Part shown: piece by piece, positions 6,075-11,461 of the stretch | How positions within the stretch are numbered: the stretch's first letter is position 1 | Layout of the letters: every line of letters begins with the position of its first letter | Origin: Chloroflexota bacterium | Lineage (GTDB): Bacteria; Chloroflexota; Dormibacteria; Dormibacterales; Dormibacteraceae | DNA: 11,461 nt | Assembly: GCA_005879675.1 (NCBI GenBank) | Contig: VBJE01000033.1 | Coordinates: forward strand, 1 to 11,461 | Direction: 5' to 3' | The notes under the pieces: generated by a model | Told to the model about the DNA's origin: nothing | The model's input: only the letters and a program-made list of their open reading frames with translations | Databases searched by the model: none | Translations under genes and position numbers: made by a program

Positions 6075-8284
6075 CCCGCTACCCCGCGCTCATCCTCGCC
6101 GTTTCGTGGTCGGCCGCCCTGGCCATCGCGGTGGTGCTCGCCCCGGCGCAGCCCGTGGTCGGCGTGGTCGCGGCCGCCGCCGCCCTGCCCGCGGTCGCGC
6201 TGGCGCTGTTTCTTCGCCCGGCGCTGTTCGCGCTCGCCCTCGGCGCCGCCCTGCTCGGCGTCGGGCGCGCGGAGCTGCCCGCGGCCAATCCAGCGTTGCC
6301 GGCTCGGGCCGCCGCGCTGGCGGGAAGCGTCGTGGCGATCACCGGCCAGGTGGTCGACGACAGCCGGCCAGTTGGCGCCGGCACCGAGGCCCTGGTCGAG
6401 CCGGCCAGGATCGTTTTCGGCACGGCCACGCTGCACGACATCGGCGACCTCATGGTCCACTGGCGCGGCCCCGAGCAGGCCGGGTTCCACGACCAGGTCA
6501 AAGCGATCGGCAAGCTCGTGCTTCCGCGTGACCTGCCGGCGTTCGACCGGCGCGCCTACCTCGCCCAACGCCACGTCTACCTCGAGCTCGAAGCGACGAG
6601 CTTCGACGTGACCAGACCCGGCGACGGCATCGCCACTCTGCCTGCCTGGCTGCGACAGCGATACACCGCGGCGCTCGACGACGCTCTGCCCGCGCCGCAC
6701 GCGTCGGTCCTGCTCGGCATCGTCCTGGGCGTCCGCCAGGGCATTCCCGCGGCGCTCGACAACGCCCTCATCGCGACCGGGCTGATCCATCTCCTCGTGC
6801 TCAGCGGGCTGAAGGTCGCCGTCTTCGCGCGCATGGTGCAGGGCGCCCTCGTCCCCATCCTCGGACGCCTCGCCACCTGGCCTGCTGTCGCCCTCATCGG
6901 CCTCTACGCCCTGGCCGGCGGGGCCACGCCCGCCGCGGTGCGCGCCTCGGCGATGGGCGGGCTCGCGATCGCGGCGACGCACCTCGGCCGCCCCTCGCAT
7001 GTCTGGACCTCGCTCGCGCTCACGGCGGCGGCGATGCTGGGCTGGCGACCCGAGCTTGCGTGGGACGTCGGGTTCCAGCTGTCCTTCGCGGGCACCGCGG
7101 CGATCATCCTGCTCACGCCTCCGATCTCGCGCCGCGTCCGGTTCCTGCCGCACGTGCTCCGGGAGCCGTTTGCCGTCACCTGCGCCGCGCAGGTCGGAAC
7201 CCTGCCGATGATGGCGACCGACTTCCACGTCCTCTCCCCGGTCGCTCCCATCGCCAACGCGCTGACCCTGCCCATCCTTCCCATCCTTGTGTCCGCGGGC
7301 TTGCTGCTGGGCGCGCTCTCGGTCTTTCCCGAGGTCGCGCGCGTGGCTGCGATTCCCATCGCCGGGCTGCTCGCCTACATCGAGCAGGTCGGCTACGTGC
7401 TGGCTCGCGCACCGGCGGCCGCGTTCACGATCCCGACGTTTCCCGCGTGGCTCGGCGTCGCCTACTACTCGGCGCTCGGGCCGGCGATCGCCGGAGCGAA
7501 CAGTTTCGGCCGCAAGCGAAAGGCGGCATTCGCGGCCGCAGCGATCGCGCCCATGGTCATCTCCGCCACCGCGCTGGTCGCGTGGGCCAACGCCCCGCCG
7601 CAGGCGGTCGTGATGGACGTCGGCGACGGGCAGGCCATCCTCCTCCGAGGTCCCCGCGGCGTGATCCTCATCGACGGCGGCCCGAGTCCCGCGAAGCTCG
7701 CGGACGGGCTCGGCGCCTACCTGCCGCCCTGGCAGCGAAAGCTGGACGCGCTCGTCATCACCGCGCCGGGCCTGGGCCACGTCGGCGGGCTGGCCGGCTT
7801 TGACCGTTCGGCGGGGCGCGTGCTCGTGGCGGGCACCGTGCTCAAGGGCTCGGCCTGGCGCACCGCCGCGCTCGAGCAGGCGACACGAGGCGCAACCATC
7901 GAGCCTGTGCTCGCCGGCCGAAGCCTCATGGTCGCCGGCTTCGAGCTGCAGATGGCCGCCCCAGAACGCGGCGCGCCCGGCGATGAGCCCGGCGCCGCGT
8001 ATGTCGCGCTGCGCGTGGTCGCTCCCGACGGCGGGACGTTCTGCGACTTCAGCGACCTCGACCTCGACGCCCAGGCGATTGCAGCCTCGCGCCTACGCGG
8101 TCCGTGCGCTTACCTGCTCCTGCCCTCGGGTGGCCGGAGCCGGTTGGCGCCGGATCTCGAGCGAGCCGCGGTCACCGCCACCACGCAGCTCATCGCATCG
8201 CGCGGGGCCGGACGCATGGCGGCGGGGTTCCCACCCAACGTCCTGCGCACCGACCAGGAGGGCACGATCACCTTGCCGTTGTAA
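6071..8284 (+). CDS. comEC: ComEC/Rec2 family DNA uptake channel with degenerate MBL domain
   Basis: A 737-residue polytopic protein expected to form the channel that carries single-stranded DNA across the membrane. Three N-terminal hydrophobic helices come first, then a soluble OB-like DUF4131 region at about 75-185. The competence domain has the signature HLLVLSGLKV (usual SGLHV), GGATPAAVRASAMGG and WDVGFQLSFAGTAAI, with several more helices. The C-terminal metallo-beta-lactamase-like domain starts near 515 with VVMDVGDGQAILLRG and LIDGG. The usual HPHADH metal site reads APGLGH (565-570) and the later HHGS reads SGGR (686-689), so nuclease activity looks lost. The GTG at 6071 overlaps the comEA stop (GTGA) and places the first helix directly after the start. 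The stop is TAA, followed by 13 nt before holA. Confidence 0.95.
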   Translation: MTRYPALILAVSWSAALAIAVVLAPAQPVVGVVAAAAALPAVALALFLRPALFALALGAALLGVGRAELPAANPALPARAAALAGSVVAITGQVVDDSRPVGAGTEALVEPARIVFGTATLHDIGDLMVHWRGPEQAGFHDQVKAIGKLVLPRDLPAFDRRAYLAQRHVYLELEATSFDVTRPGDGIATLPAWLRQRYTAALDDALPAPHASVLLGIVLGVRQGIPAALDNALIATGLIHLLVLSGLKVAVFARMVQGALVPILGRLATWPAVALIGLYALAGGATPAAVRASAMGGLAIAATHLGRPSHVWTSLALTAAAMLGWRPELAWDVGFQLSFAGTAAIILLTPPISRRVRFLPHVLREPFAVTCAAQVGTLPMMATDFHVLSPVAPIANALTLPILPILVSAGLLLGALSVFPEVARVAAIPIAGLLAYIEQVGYVLARAPAAAFTIPTFPAWLGVAYYSALGPAIAGANSFGRKRKAAFAAAAIAPMVISATALVAWANAPPQAVVMDVGDGQAILLRGPRGVILIDGGPSPAKLADGLGAYLPPWQRKLDALVITAPGLGHVGGLAGFDRSAGRVLVAGTVLKGSAWRTAALEQATRGATIEPVLAGRSLMVAGFELQMAAPERGAPGDEPGAAYVALRVVAPDGGTFCDFSDLDLDAQAIAASRLRGPCAYLLLPSGGRSRLAPDLERAAVTATTQLIASRGAGRMAAGFPPNVLRTDQEGTITLPL

Positions 8285-8285
8285 G

Positions 8286-8291
8286 TACGAT
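8286..8291 (+). promoter_or_regulatory. Probable -10 element of holA (leaderless start)
   Basis: TACGAT (TAnnnT pattern; 4 of 6 match TATAAT) lies in the 13-nt gap after the comEC stop and ends 6 nt before the holA ATG at 8298. This spacing predicts a transcript starting at the ATG itself. The GCGAG just before the ATG is not a good Shine-Dalgarno site. The gene could also be read from the comEC transcript. Confidence 0.45.
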
Positions 8292-8297
8292 CGCGAG

Positions 8298-9260
8298 ATG
8301 CCCCGGGCACCGCGCGCCGGAACGAGCGCGACCGCGCTGCTGCTCCACGGCGAGGAGCGCTTCCTCGTCGACGAGAGAGCGCGCGCGACGCTGGCCGACT
8401 GGAGCAGCGAGCTCGTCTCCGACTTCGGCCTCGAAACCCTCGATGGTGCGGGGTTGGTGCCGGCGCGCCTCCAGGACGCCATCCTCCAGGCGCCGTTCCT
8501 CGACCCCCACCGGGTCGTCTATGCGCGCGCCATCCCGGCGACCAAGGCGGAGGGGCTCGCGTCCGCGCTGGCGCAGATCCCGGCCTCGACCCGGCTCCTG
8601 CTGACTGTCGTCGGGCGCCTGGGAGCGACCAACAAGCTGGCCAAGGCGATCACGGCCGCGGGCGGGCGTGTCGAGGAGATGCCCCGCCTCGTGCGCCGCG
8701 CGTTGAGCGATTGGGCGGCCAAGCGCGCCGTCGAGACGCATGGCCTCACGCCGGCGGTCGCGGCGCAGGTCGTGCGCGTCACGCCGCCCGACCTCAGCGT
8801 CATCGACTCGGAGCTGACCAAGATCGCGGCCTACAAGGCCTCGGGCGCCAAGCTCACGCCAGAGGTGATCACCGAGCTCCTCGCCGGTGGACGGGAGGAC
8901 GAGATCTTCCGGCTCACCGACAACCTCCTGCCGCACCCGACGCCGCAGGCGCTCGAGATCGCGCGCAACCTTACGAGGTCAGGCCTGCAGCCCACGTCCG
9001 TCGCGTACCGGATGGCGCGGCACATCGCGCTGGTGCTCGCGGTCAAGGCGCGCCAGGAGCGCGGCGAGTCGCTGTCCCAGGTGCAGGGCGATATGCCCGA
9101 GCACAACTTCGTCATCCAGAAGGCCTTCGACACGGCGCAGCAGGCGAACAGCGACCATCTCGAGCAGGCGCTGAAGCAGATCCGCGACTACGAGTGGGAG
9201 GTCAAGTCAGGCCAGGTCGACGCCGACCTCGGCCTCGACGTGCTCCTGACCCGGCTCTAG
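8298..9260 (+). CDS. holA: DNA polymerase III subunit delta
   Basis: A 320-residue clamp-loader subunit that opens the beta sliding clamp, close to the family's usual 320-345. The N-terminal domain has LLLHGEERFLVDERAR (15-30), the degenerate AAA+ entry typical of delta, which lacks a Walker A motif. DAILQAPFLDPHRVVYARAI is the next landmark (about 60-79). The central lid region has RRALSDWAAKRAVETHGL. SVIDSELTKIAAYKA is the usual helix with L-x-x-E-L-x-K-L pattern, and DEIFRLTDNLL (about 201-211) begins the C-terminal collar domain. The ATG at 8298 is chosen because LLHGEE should lie near residue 15 and a -10 box sits 6 nt upstream; the frame is open further 5' but only inside comEC. Following comEC is conserved synteny. 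It converges on rpsT with a 7-nt gap. The stop is TAG. Confidence 0.93.
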   Translation: MPRAPRAGTSATALLLHGEERFLVDERARATLADWSSELVSDFGLETLDGAGLVPARLQDAILQAPFLDPHRVVYARAIPATKAEGLASALAQIPASTRLLLTVVGRLGATNKLAKAITAAGGRVEEMPRLVRRALSDWAAKRAVETHGLTPAVAAQVVRVTPPDLSVIDSELTKIAAYKASGAKLTPEVITELLAGGREDEIFRLTDNLLPHPTPQALEIARNLTRSGLQPTSVAYRMARHIALVLAVKARQERGESLSQVQGDMPEHNFVIQKAFDTAQQANSDHLEQALKQIRDYEWEVKSGQVDADLGLDVLLTRL

Positions 9261-9267
9261 GTTCCTA

Positions 9268-9603
9268 CTACTTCTTCTTCGGAGCCGCGGCGGGAGCGGT
9301 CGCGCCCTTCTTGCCCTTGGCCGGCGCGGGCTCGGCCGCGGCAAGCTTCGCCACCTGCCTGGCCAGGCGCGACTTGCGCCGGGCGGCGTTGTTGGGGTGC
9401 AGCACGCGCTTGGCCGCCGCGCGATCCAGCGAGCGGATCGCCTCGACCAGCATGCTGTCGCGCTCGGACGCATCGGAGCCGCGCATCGAGCGCCGCGACT
9501 AGATGACCAGCGTCTTCACCTCGGAGCGCCGCGCGCGATTGCGCGCGTAGCGTCGCGCGCCCGCGCGCGCCTGCTTCTTCGCCGAAGCGGTTCGCTTAGC
9601 CAC
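9268..9603 (-). pseudogene. rpsT: 30S ribosomal protein S20, interrupted by an in-frame TAG at codon 35
   Basis: Reading from GTG 9603, the frame gives MAKRTASAKKQARAG, then RRYARNRARRSEVKTLVI, then TAG, then continues in the same frame with SRRSMRG, SLDRAAAKRVLHPNNAARRKSRLARQVAKL. Both parts match S20: a basic N-terminal helix that binds 16S rRNA, and the C-terminal HxNxAxRxKSxL signature. Without the stop it would be 111 residues, longer than the usual 85-90 because of a Lys/Ala/Pro tail. The next in-frame ATG (9486, codon 40) could restart a 72-residue C-terminal fragment, but no ribosome binding site precedes it. The position expects Lys, so AAG to TAG is the simplest change. A sequencing error, a real nonsense mutation or readthrough are all possible. 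The location after holA on the opposite strand is the conserved place for rpsT. Confidence 0.8.
9499..9501 (-). other. In-frame amber codon inside rpsT
   Basis: The plus strand reads CTA at 9499-9501, giving TAG as codon 35 counted from GTG 9603. The reading frame before and after it is the same and both sides align with S20, so no frameshift is involved. Four genes here end naturally in TAG (EamA, the lipoprotein, holA and rpsT itself), which argues against a general reassignment of TAG. Confidence 0.9.
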
Positions 9604-9642
9604 GTGTCAGCACCGATTTGGAGTCGTGAGCCACGAATCAAG

Positions 9643-9649
9643 GATTATA
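9643..9649. promoter_or_regulatory. Symmetric -10 region serving divergent rpsT and gamma-CA genes
   Basis: The minus strand carries a perfect TATAAT (9649 to 9644), which would start rpsT transcripts near 9637 with a leader of about 34 nt before GTG 9603. The plus strand reads GATTAT (9643-9648), keeping the key A2 and T6 of the -10 box and ending 8 nt before the GTG of the carbonic-anhydrase-like gene at 9657. No clear -35 is seen for either direction. It is the most AT-rich spot in the intergenic region. Confidence 0.5.
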
Positions 9650-9656
9650 GGCGGCA

Positions 9657-10181
9657 GTGGAGTTCGAGCTCGGCGGCAAGCGCCCGAGGGTGCATCCCGA
9701 CGCCTACATCGCCCCCACGGCCGTGCTCATCGGCGATGTCGAGGTCGAGGCCGGCGCGAGCGTGTGGTTCGGCGCGGTGCTGCGTGGCGACGAGTCGGAG
9801 ATCCGCGTCGGCGCGGGGGCGAACGTCCAGGACAACGTGGTGATCCACTGCGCCGAGAATCTCCCGACCGTGATCGAGAGCAACGCCACCGTCGGGCACT
9901 CGGCGCAGCTCGAAGGCTGCGTGGTCGGCAAGGGCGCGCTCGTGGGCATGGGCGCGACGATGCTGCAGCGCAGCCGCCTCGGCGCGGGGTCGATGCTCGC
10001 CGCCGGGGCCGTGCTTCCCGAAGGCGTGGAGATCCCGCCCGGTCACATGGCGGCGGGCGTGCCGGCCAGCGTCAAGAAACCGCTCGGCGGCTCGTCCGAG
10101 GGCTGGGTCGGGAGCTCCGCCGAGCACTACCGGAGGCGTGCGCTCAGGTACCGCGCCGACCTGAAGCTTCTCTCCGATTGA
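9657..10181 (+). CDS. Gamma-carbonic anhydrase-like hexapeptide-repeat protein
   Basis: A 174-residue left-handed beta-helix protein of the gamma-carbonic anhydrase/YrdA type, built from hexapeptide repeats (for example IAPTAVLIGDVEV and GASVWFGAVLRGDESEI). Family landmarks are Arg43 and Asp45 in LRGDES, Gln58-Asp59 in NVQDNVVIH, the zinc His64, and VGHS with His81. The third zinc His, normally five residues after the second in LHGC, is Glu86 here (LEGC). It may hydrate CO2, bind metal differently, or be a non-catalytic relative. The GTG at 9657 is the first start after an in-frame TAG at 9648. A -10-like GATTAT lies 8 nt upstream, suggesting a leaderless mRNA. The stop TGA overlaps the ispE TTG by 4 nt, making it the first gene of an operon with ispE and murT. 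Confidence 0.9.
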   Translation: MEFELGGKRPRVHPDAYIAPTAVLIGDVEVEAGASVWFGAVLRGDESEIRVGAGANVQDNVVIHCAENLPTVIESNATVGHSAQLEGCVVGKGALVGMGATMLQRSRLGAGSMLAAGAVLPEGVEIPPGHMAAGVPASVKKPLGGSSEGWVGSSAEHYRRRALRYRADLKLLSD

Positions 10182-10924
10182 CCATCGCGCTGCCGGCGCG
10201 GGCGAAGCTCAACCTAGACCTCGAAGTCATCAAGCGCAGGGACGACGGATACCACGACCTGCGCTCGACGATGCAGACCATCGACCTGCATGACCTGCTG
10301 CTGATCGCGAAAGCCGACGCCACCGAGCTGACAGTCTCGGGACTGACCCTCGGCAACAATGACAACTCCGTGCTGCAAGCCCACCAGGCGCTCGAGCGCG
10401 CGACCAGGCGCAACCTCCCCGCAAGCTTTCATCTCCACAAGCGCATCCCGCCCGGCTCGGGCATGGGCGGCGCGAGCTCGGACGCGGCCGCGGCGCTGCG
10501 AGGGCTGCAGGCGCTGTTCGGCCTCGAGATCGACATCGCCCATGTCGCGCAGGACATCGGCTCGGACGTGCCGTTCTTCCTCCACGGCGGCAGGGCCCTG
10601 GTCGAGGGGCGGGGCGAACGCGTCCAGCCGCTGCCGGCGCCCGAGCCCATGTGGTTTGCGATCGCGTGGCCGGGCATCGAGCTGTCGACGCGCGACGTGT
10701 ACGCGGCCTGGGACCAGGTCAAAGGCGAGGCCCCCAATCACCTGCGAGCAGCCGCGGAGCGAGTGGAGCCGCGCCTGCTGGAGTTCGCGAAGCGCCTCGG
10801 TGGCGGCTGGCAGCTGACCGGCAGCGGCTCGGCGTTCTTTAAAGCAGTCCAGACGGAGCAGGAAGCAAGAGAGGCGGTGAAAGGACTCGACGGCTGGACG
10901 GCGGTGAGCAGGGCGGCGGGGTGA
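10178..10924 (+). CDS. ispE: 4-diphosphocytidyl-2-C-methyl-D-erythritol kinase
   Basis: A GHMP-family kinase of the non-mevalonate (MEP) isoprenoid pathway; it phosphorylates CDP-methylerythritol using ATP in the cytoplasm. Features: PARAKLNLDLEV with catalytic Lys10; DDGYHDLRSTMQTIDLHD (22-39); the ATP-binding loop PPGSGMGGASSDAAAAL (91-107); GSDVPFFLHGGRALVEGRGE with catalytic Asp130; and motif LTGSGSAFF (213-221). At 248 residues it is shorter than the usual 270-300, mainly between STRDVY and the LTGSGS motif, where the common NDLE segment reads NHLR. All catalytic motifs are kept. The TTG at 10178 overlaps the upstream TGA (TTGA) and places the conserved PAxAKxNL at residue 6, so it is preferred despite being rare. 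The stop overlaps the next GTG by 4 nt. It supplies precursor for the undecaprenyl carrier of cell-wall synthesis. Confidence 0.95.
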   Translation: MTIALPARAKLNLDLEVIKRRDDGYHDLRSTMQTIDLHDLLLIAKADATELTVSGLTLGNNDNSVLQAHQALERATRRNLPASFHLHKRIPPGSGMGGASSDAAAALRGLQALFGLEIDIAHVAQDIGSDVPFFLHGGRALVEGRGERVQPLPAPEPMWFAIAWPGIELSTRDVYAAWDQVKGEAPNHLRAAAERVEPRLLEFAKRLGGGWQLTGSGSAFFKAVQTEQEAREAVKGLDGWTAVSRAAG

Positions 10925-11461
10925 CGATCCGCAAGACAGCGGCGGTCTGGGCGGGCAAGGCCACCGGCGTCCTGAGCCGAATGACCAGGCGCGGCGGCGG
11001 CACGACCCTGCCCGGCGACGTCGCGAGGGCGATCGACCCCAGGATCCTCACCCGGCTGGCGCAGGACCTCACCCAGGGCTCGGTCGTGATCACCGGCACC
11101 AACGGCAAGACGACGACCGCGCGCCTGCTGACGTGGCTGCTCGAAGGCGTCGGCCGGCGCGTCGTCAGCAACCGTGCCGGCGCCAACCTCATCTTCGGGG
11201 TCACCGCGGCCGCGCTGAGCAAGGCGGGTCTCGACGGCAGGCTGAGGGCGGACTGGGGGGTGTTCGAGATCGACGAGGCGAGCCTGCCCAGGGCGGTCCA
11301 GGAGATCCAGCCGCGGGCCACCCTGGTGCTCAACCTGTTCCGCGACCAGCTCGACCGCTACGGCGAGCTCGAATCCATCGCCAGGAAGATCGAGGGAGCG
11401 CTCAGCGTGCTGCCGCCGGAAGCCCACGTGATCCTCAACGCCGACGACCCCCGCGTGGCCG
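10921..11461 (+). CDS. murT: Lipid II isoglutaminyl synthase subunit MurT (Mur ligase family), 3'-truncated by window edge
   Basis: The first 180 residues are visible; full-length MurT has about 410-440. Landmarks: a short N-terminal helix, RGGGTTLPGDVA (24-35) typical of MurT, the P-loop GTNGKTTT (59-66), SNRAGANLIFG (83-93), FEIDEASLPRAV (115-126), NLFRDQLDRYGELE (138-151) and NADDP (173-177). These distinguish MurT from MurC-F and folate ligases. With its partner GatD, which is usually the next gene, it amidates the D-Glu of lipid II to D-isoglutamine in the cytoplasm. The Cys4 zinc ribbon expected in many MurT proteins would be beyond the window. GTG 10921 overlaps the ispE stop (GTGA), so the two are coupled. 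Presence of MurT suggests an amidated, Gram-positive-type peptidoglycan. Confidence 0.9.
   Translation, partial: MTIRKTAAVWAGKATGVLSRMTRRGGGTTLPGDVARAIDPRILTRLAQDLTQGSVVITGTNGKTTTARLLTWLLEGVGRRVVSNRAGANLIFGVTAAALSKAGLDGRLRADWGVFEIDEASLPRAVQEIQPRATLVLNLFRDQLDRYGELESIARKIEGALSVLPPEAHVILNADDPRVA

Noticed and set aside
7800..8297. Extension of holA upstream into comEC
   Set aside because: The added residues are Arg/Ser/Pro-rich and resemble a shadow frame. The conserved N-terminus of the delta subunit begins just after ATG 8298.
9530..9575. Alternating CG runs in the rpsT N-terminal region as a Z-DNA or regulatory element
   Set aside because: Explained by runs of Arg and Ala codons (CGC, GCG) in the basic N-terminus of S20.
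9268..9603. General reassignment of TAG to a sense codon
   Set aside because: TAG terminates EamA, the lipoprotein, holA and rpsT at positions that match family lengths, so the standard code fits this genome.

Overview
This is an 11.5 kb stretch of high-GC bacterial chromosome with almost no non-coding space. It holds housekeeping genes plus a competence (DNA uptake) cluster. The order leuS - comEA - comEC - holA - rpsT (opposite strand) resembles the layout in Actinobacteria and related Gram-positive-type (Terrabacteria) lineages. A MurT-type Mur ligase, probable leaderless genes, and frequent GTG/TTG starts point the same way. I infer an actinobacterial or Chloroflexota/Dormibacterota-like organism. 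The phylum cannot be fixed from the sequence alone. I see no phage, IS element, CRISPR array or other sign of recent transfer.

Layout. 1-1007: 3' part of a YtcJ-type amidohydrolase (+). 982-1467: HIT-family nucleotide hydrolase/transferase (-), whose 3' end overlaps the amidohydrolase. 1467-2315: EamA transporter (+), whose start codon shares one base with that of the HIT gene. 2293-4749: leuS (+). 4750-4858: G-rich gap with a strong G-quadruplex motif. 4859-5281: small lipoprotein (-). 5368-5441: tRNA-Gln(TTG) (+). 5502-8284: comEA-comEC, overlapping by 4 nt (+). 8298-9260: holA (+). 9268-9603: rpsT (-), interrupted by an in-frame TAG. 9657-10181, 10178-10924 and 10921-11461: gamma-carbonic-anhydrase-like protein, ispE and the 5' part of murT (+), joined by 4-nt stop/start overlaps.

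How the genes fit together. ComEA and ComEC should form the DNA receptor and membrane channel for transformation. LeuS, tRNA-Gln and S20 serve translation, and HolA loads the replicative clamp. IspE makes an isoprenoid precursor (ultimately the undecaprenyl carrier) and MurT amidates lipid II, so the last operon leans toward the cell envelope.

No wholly new system is evident. The points most worth checking are deviations inside familiar genes: an amber codon at codon 35 of rpsT; loss of the metal-binding motif in the ComEC beta-lactamase-like domain, together with weakened hairpin glycines in ComEA; a TVGH version of the LeuS HIGH motif; a Glu in place of the third zinc His in the carbonic-anhydrase-like protein; a repeated pattern of -10 boxes 6-9 nt before start codons, suggesting leaderless mRNAs; and a symmetric -10 element between rpsT and the carbonic-anhydrase-like gene.
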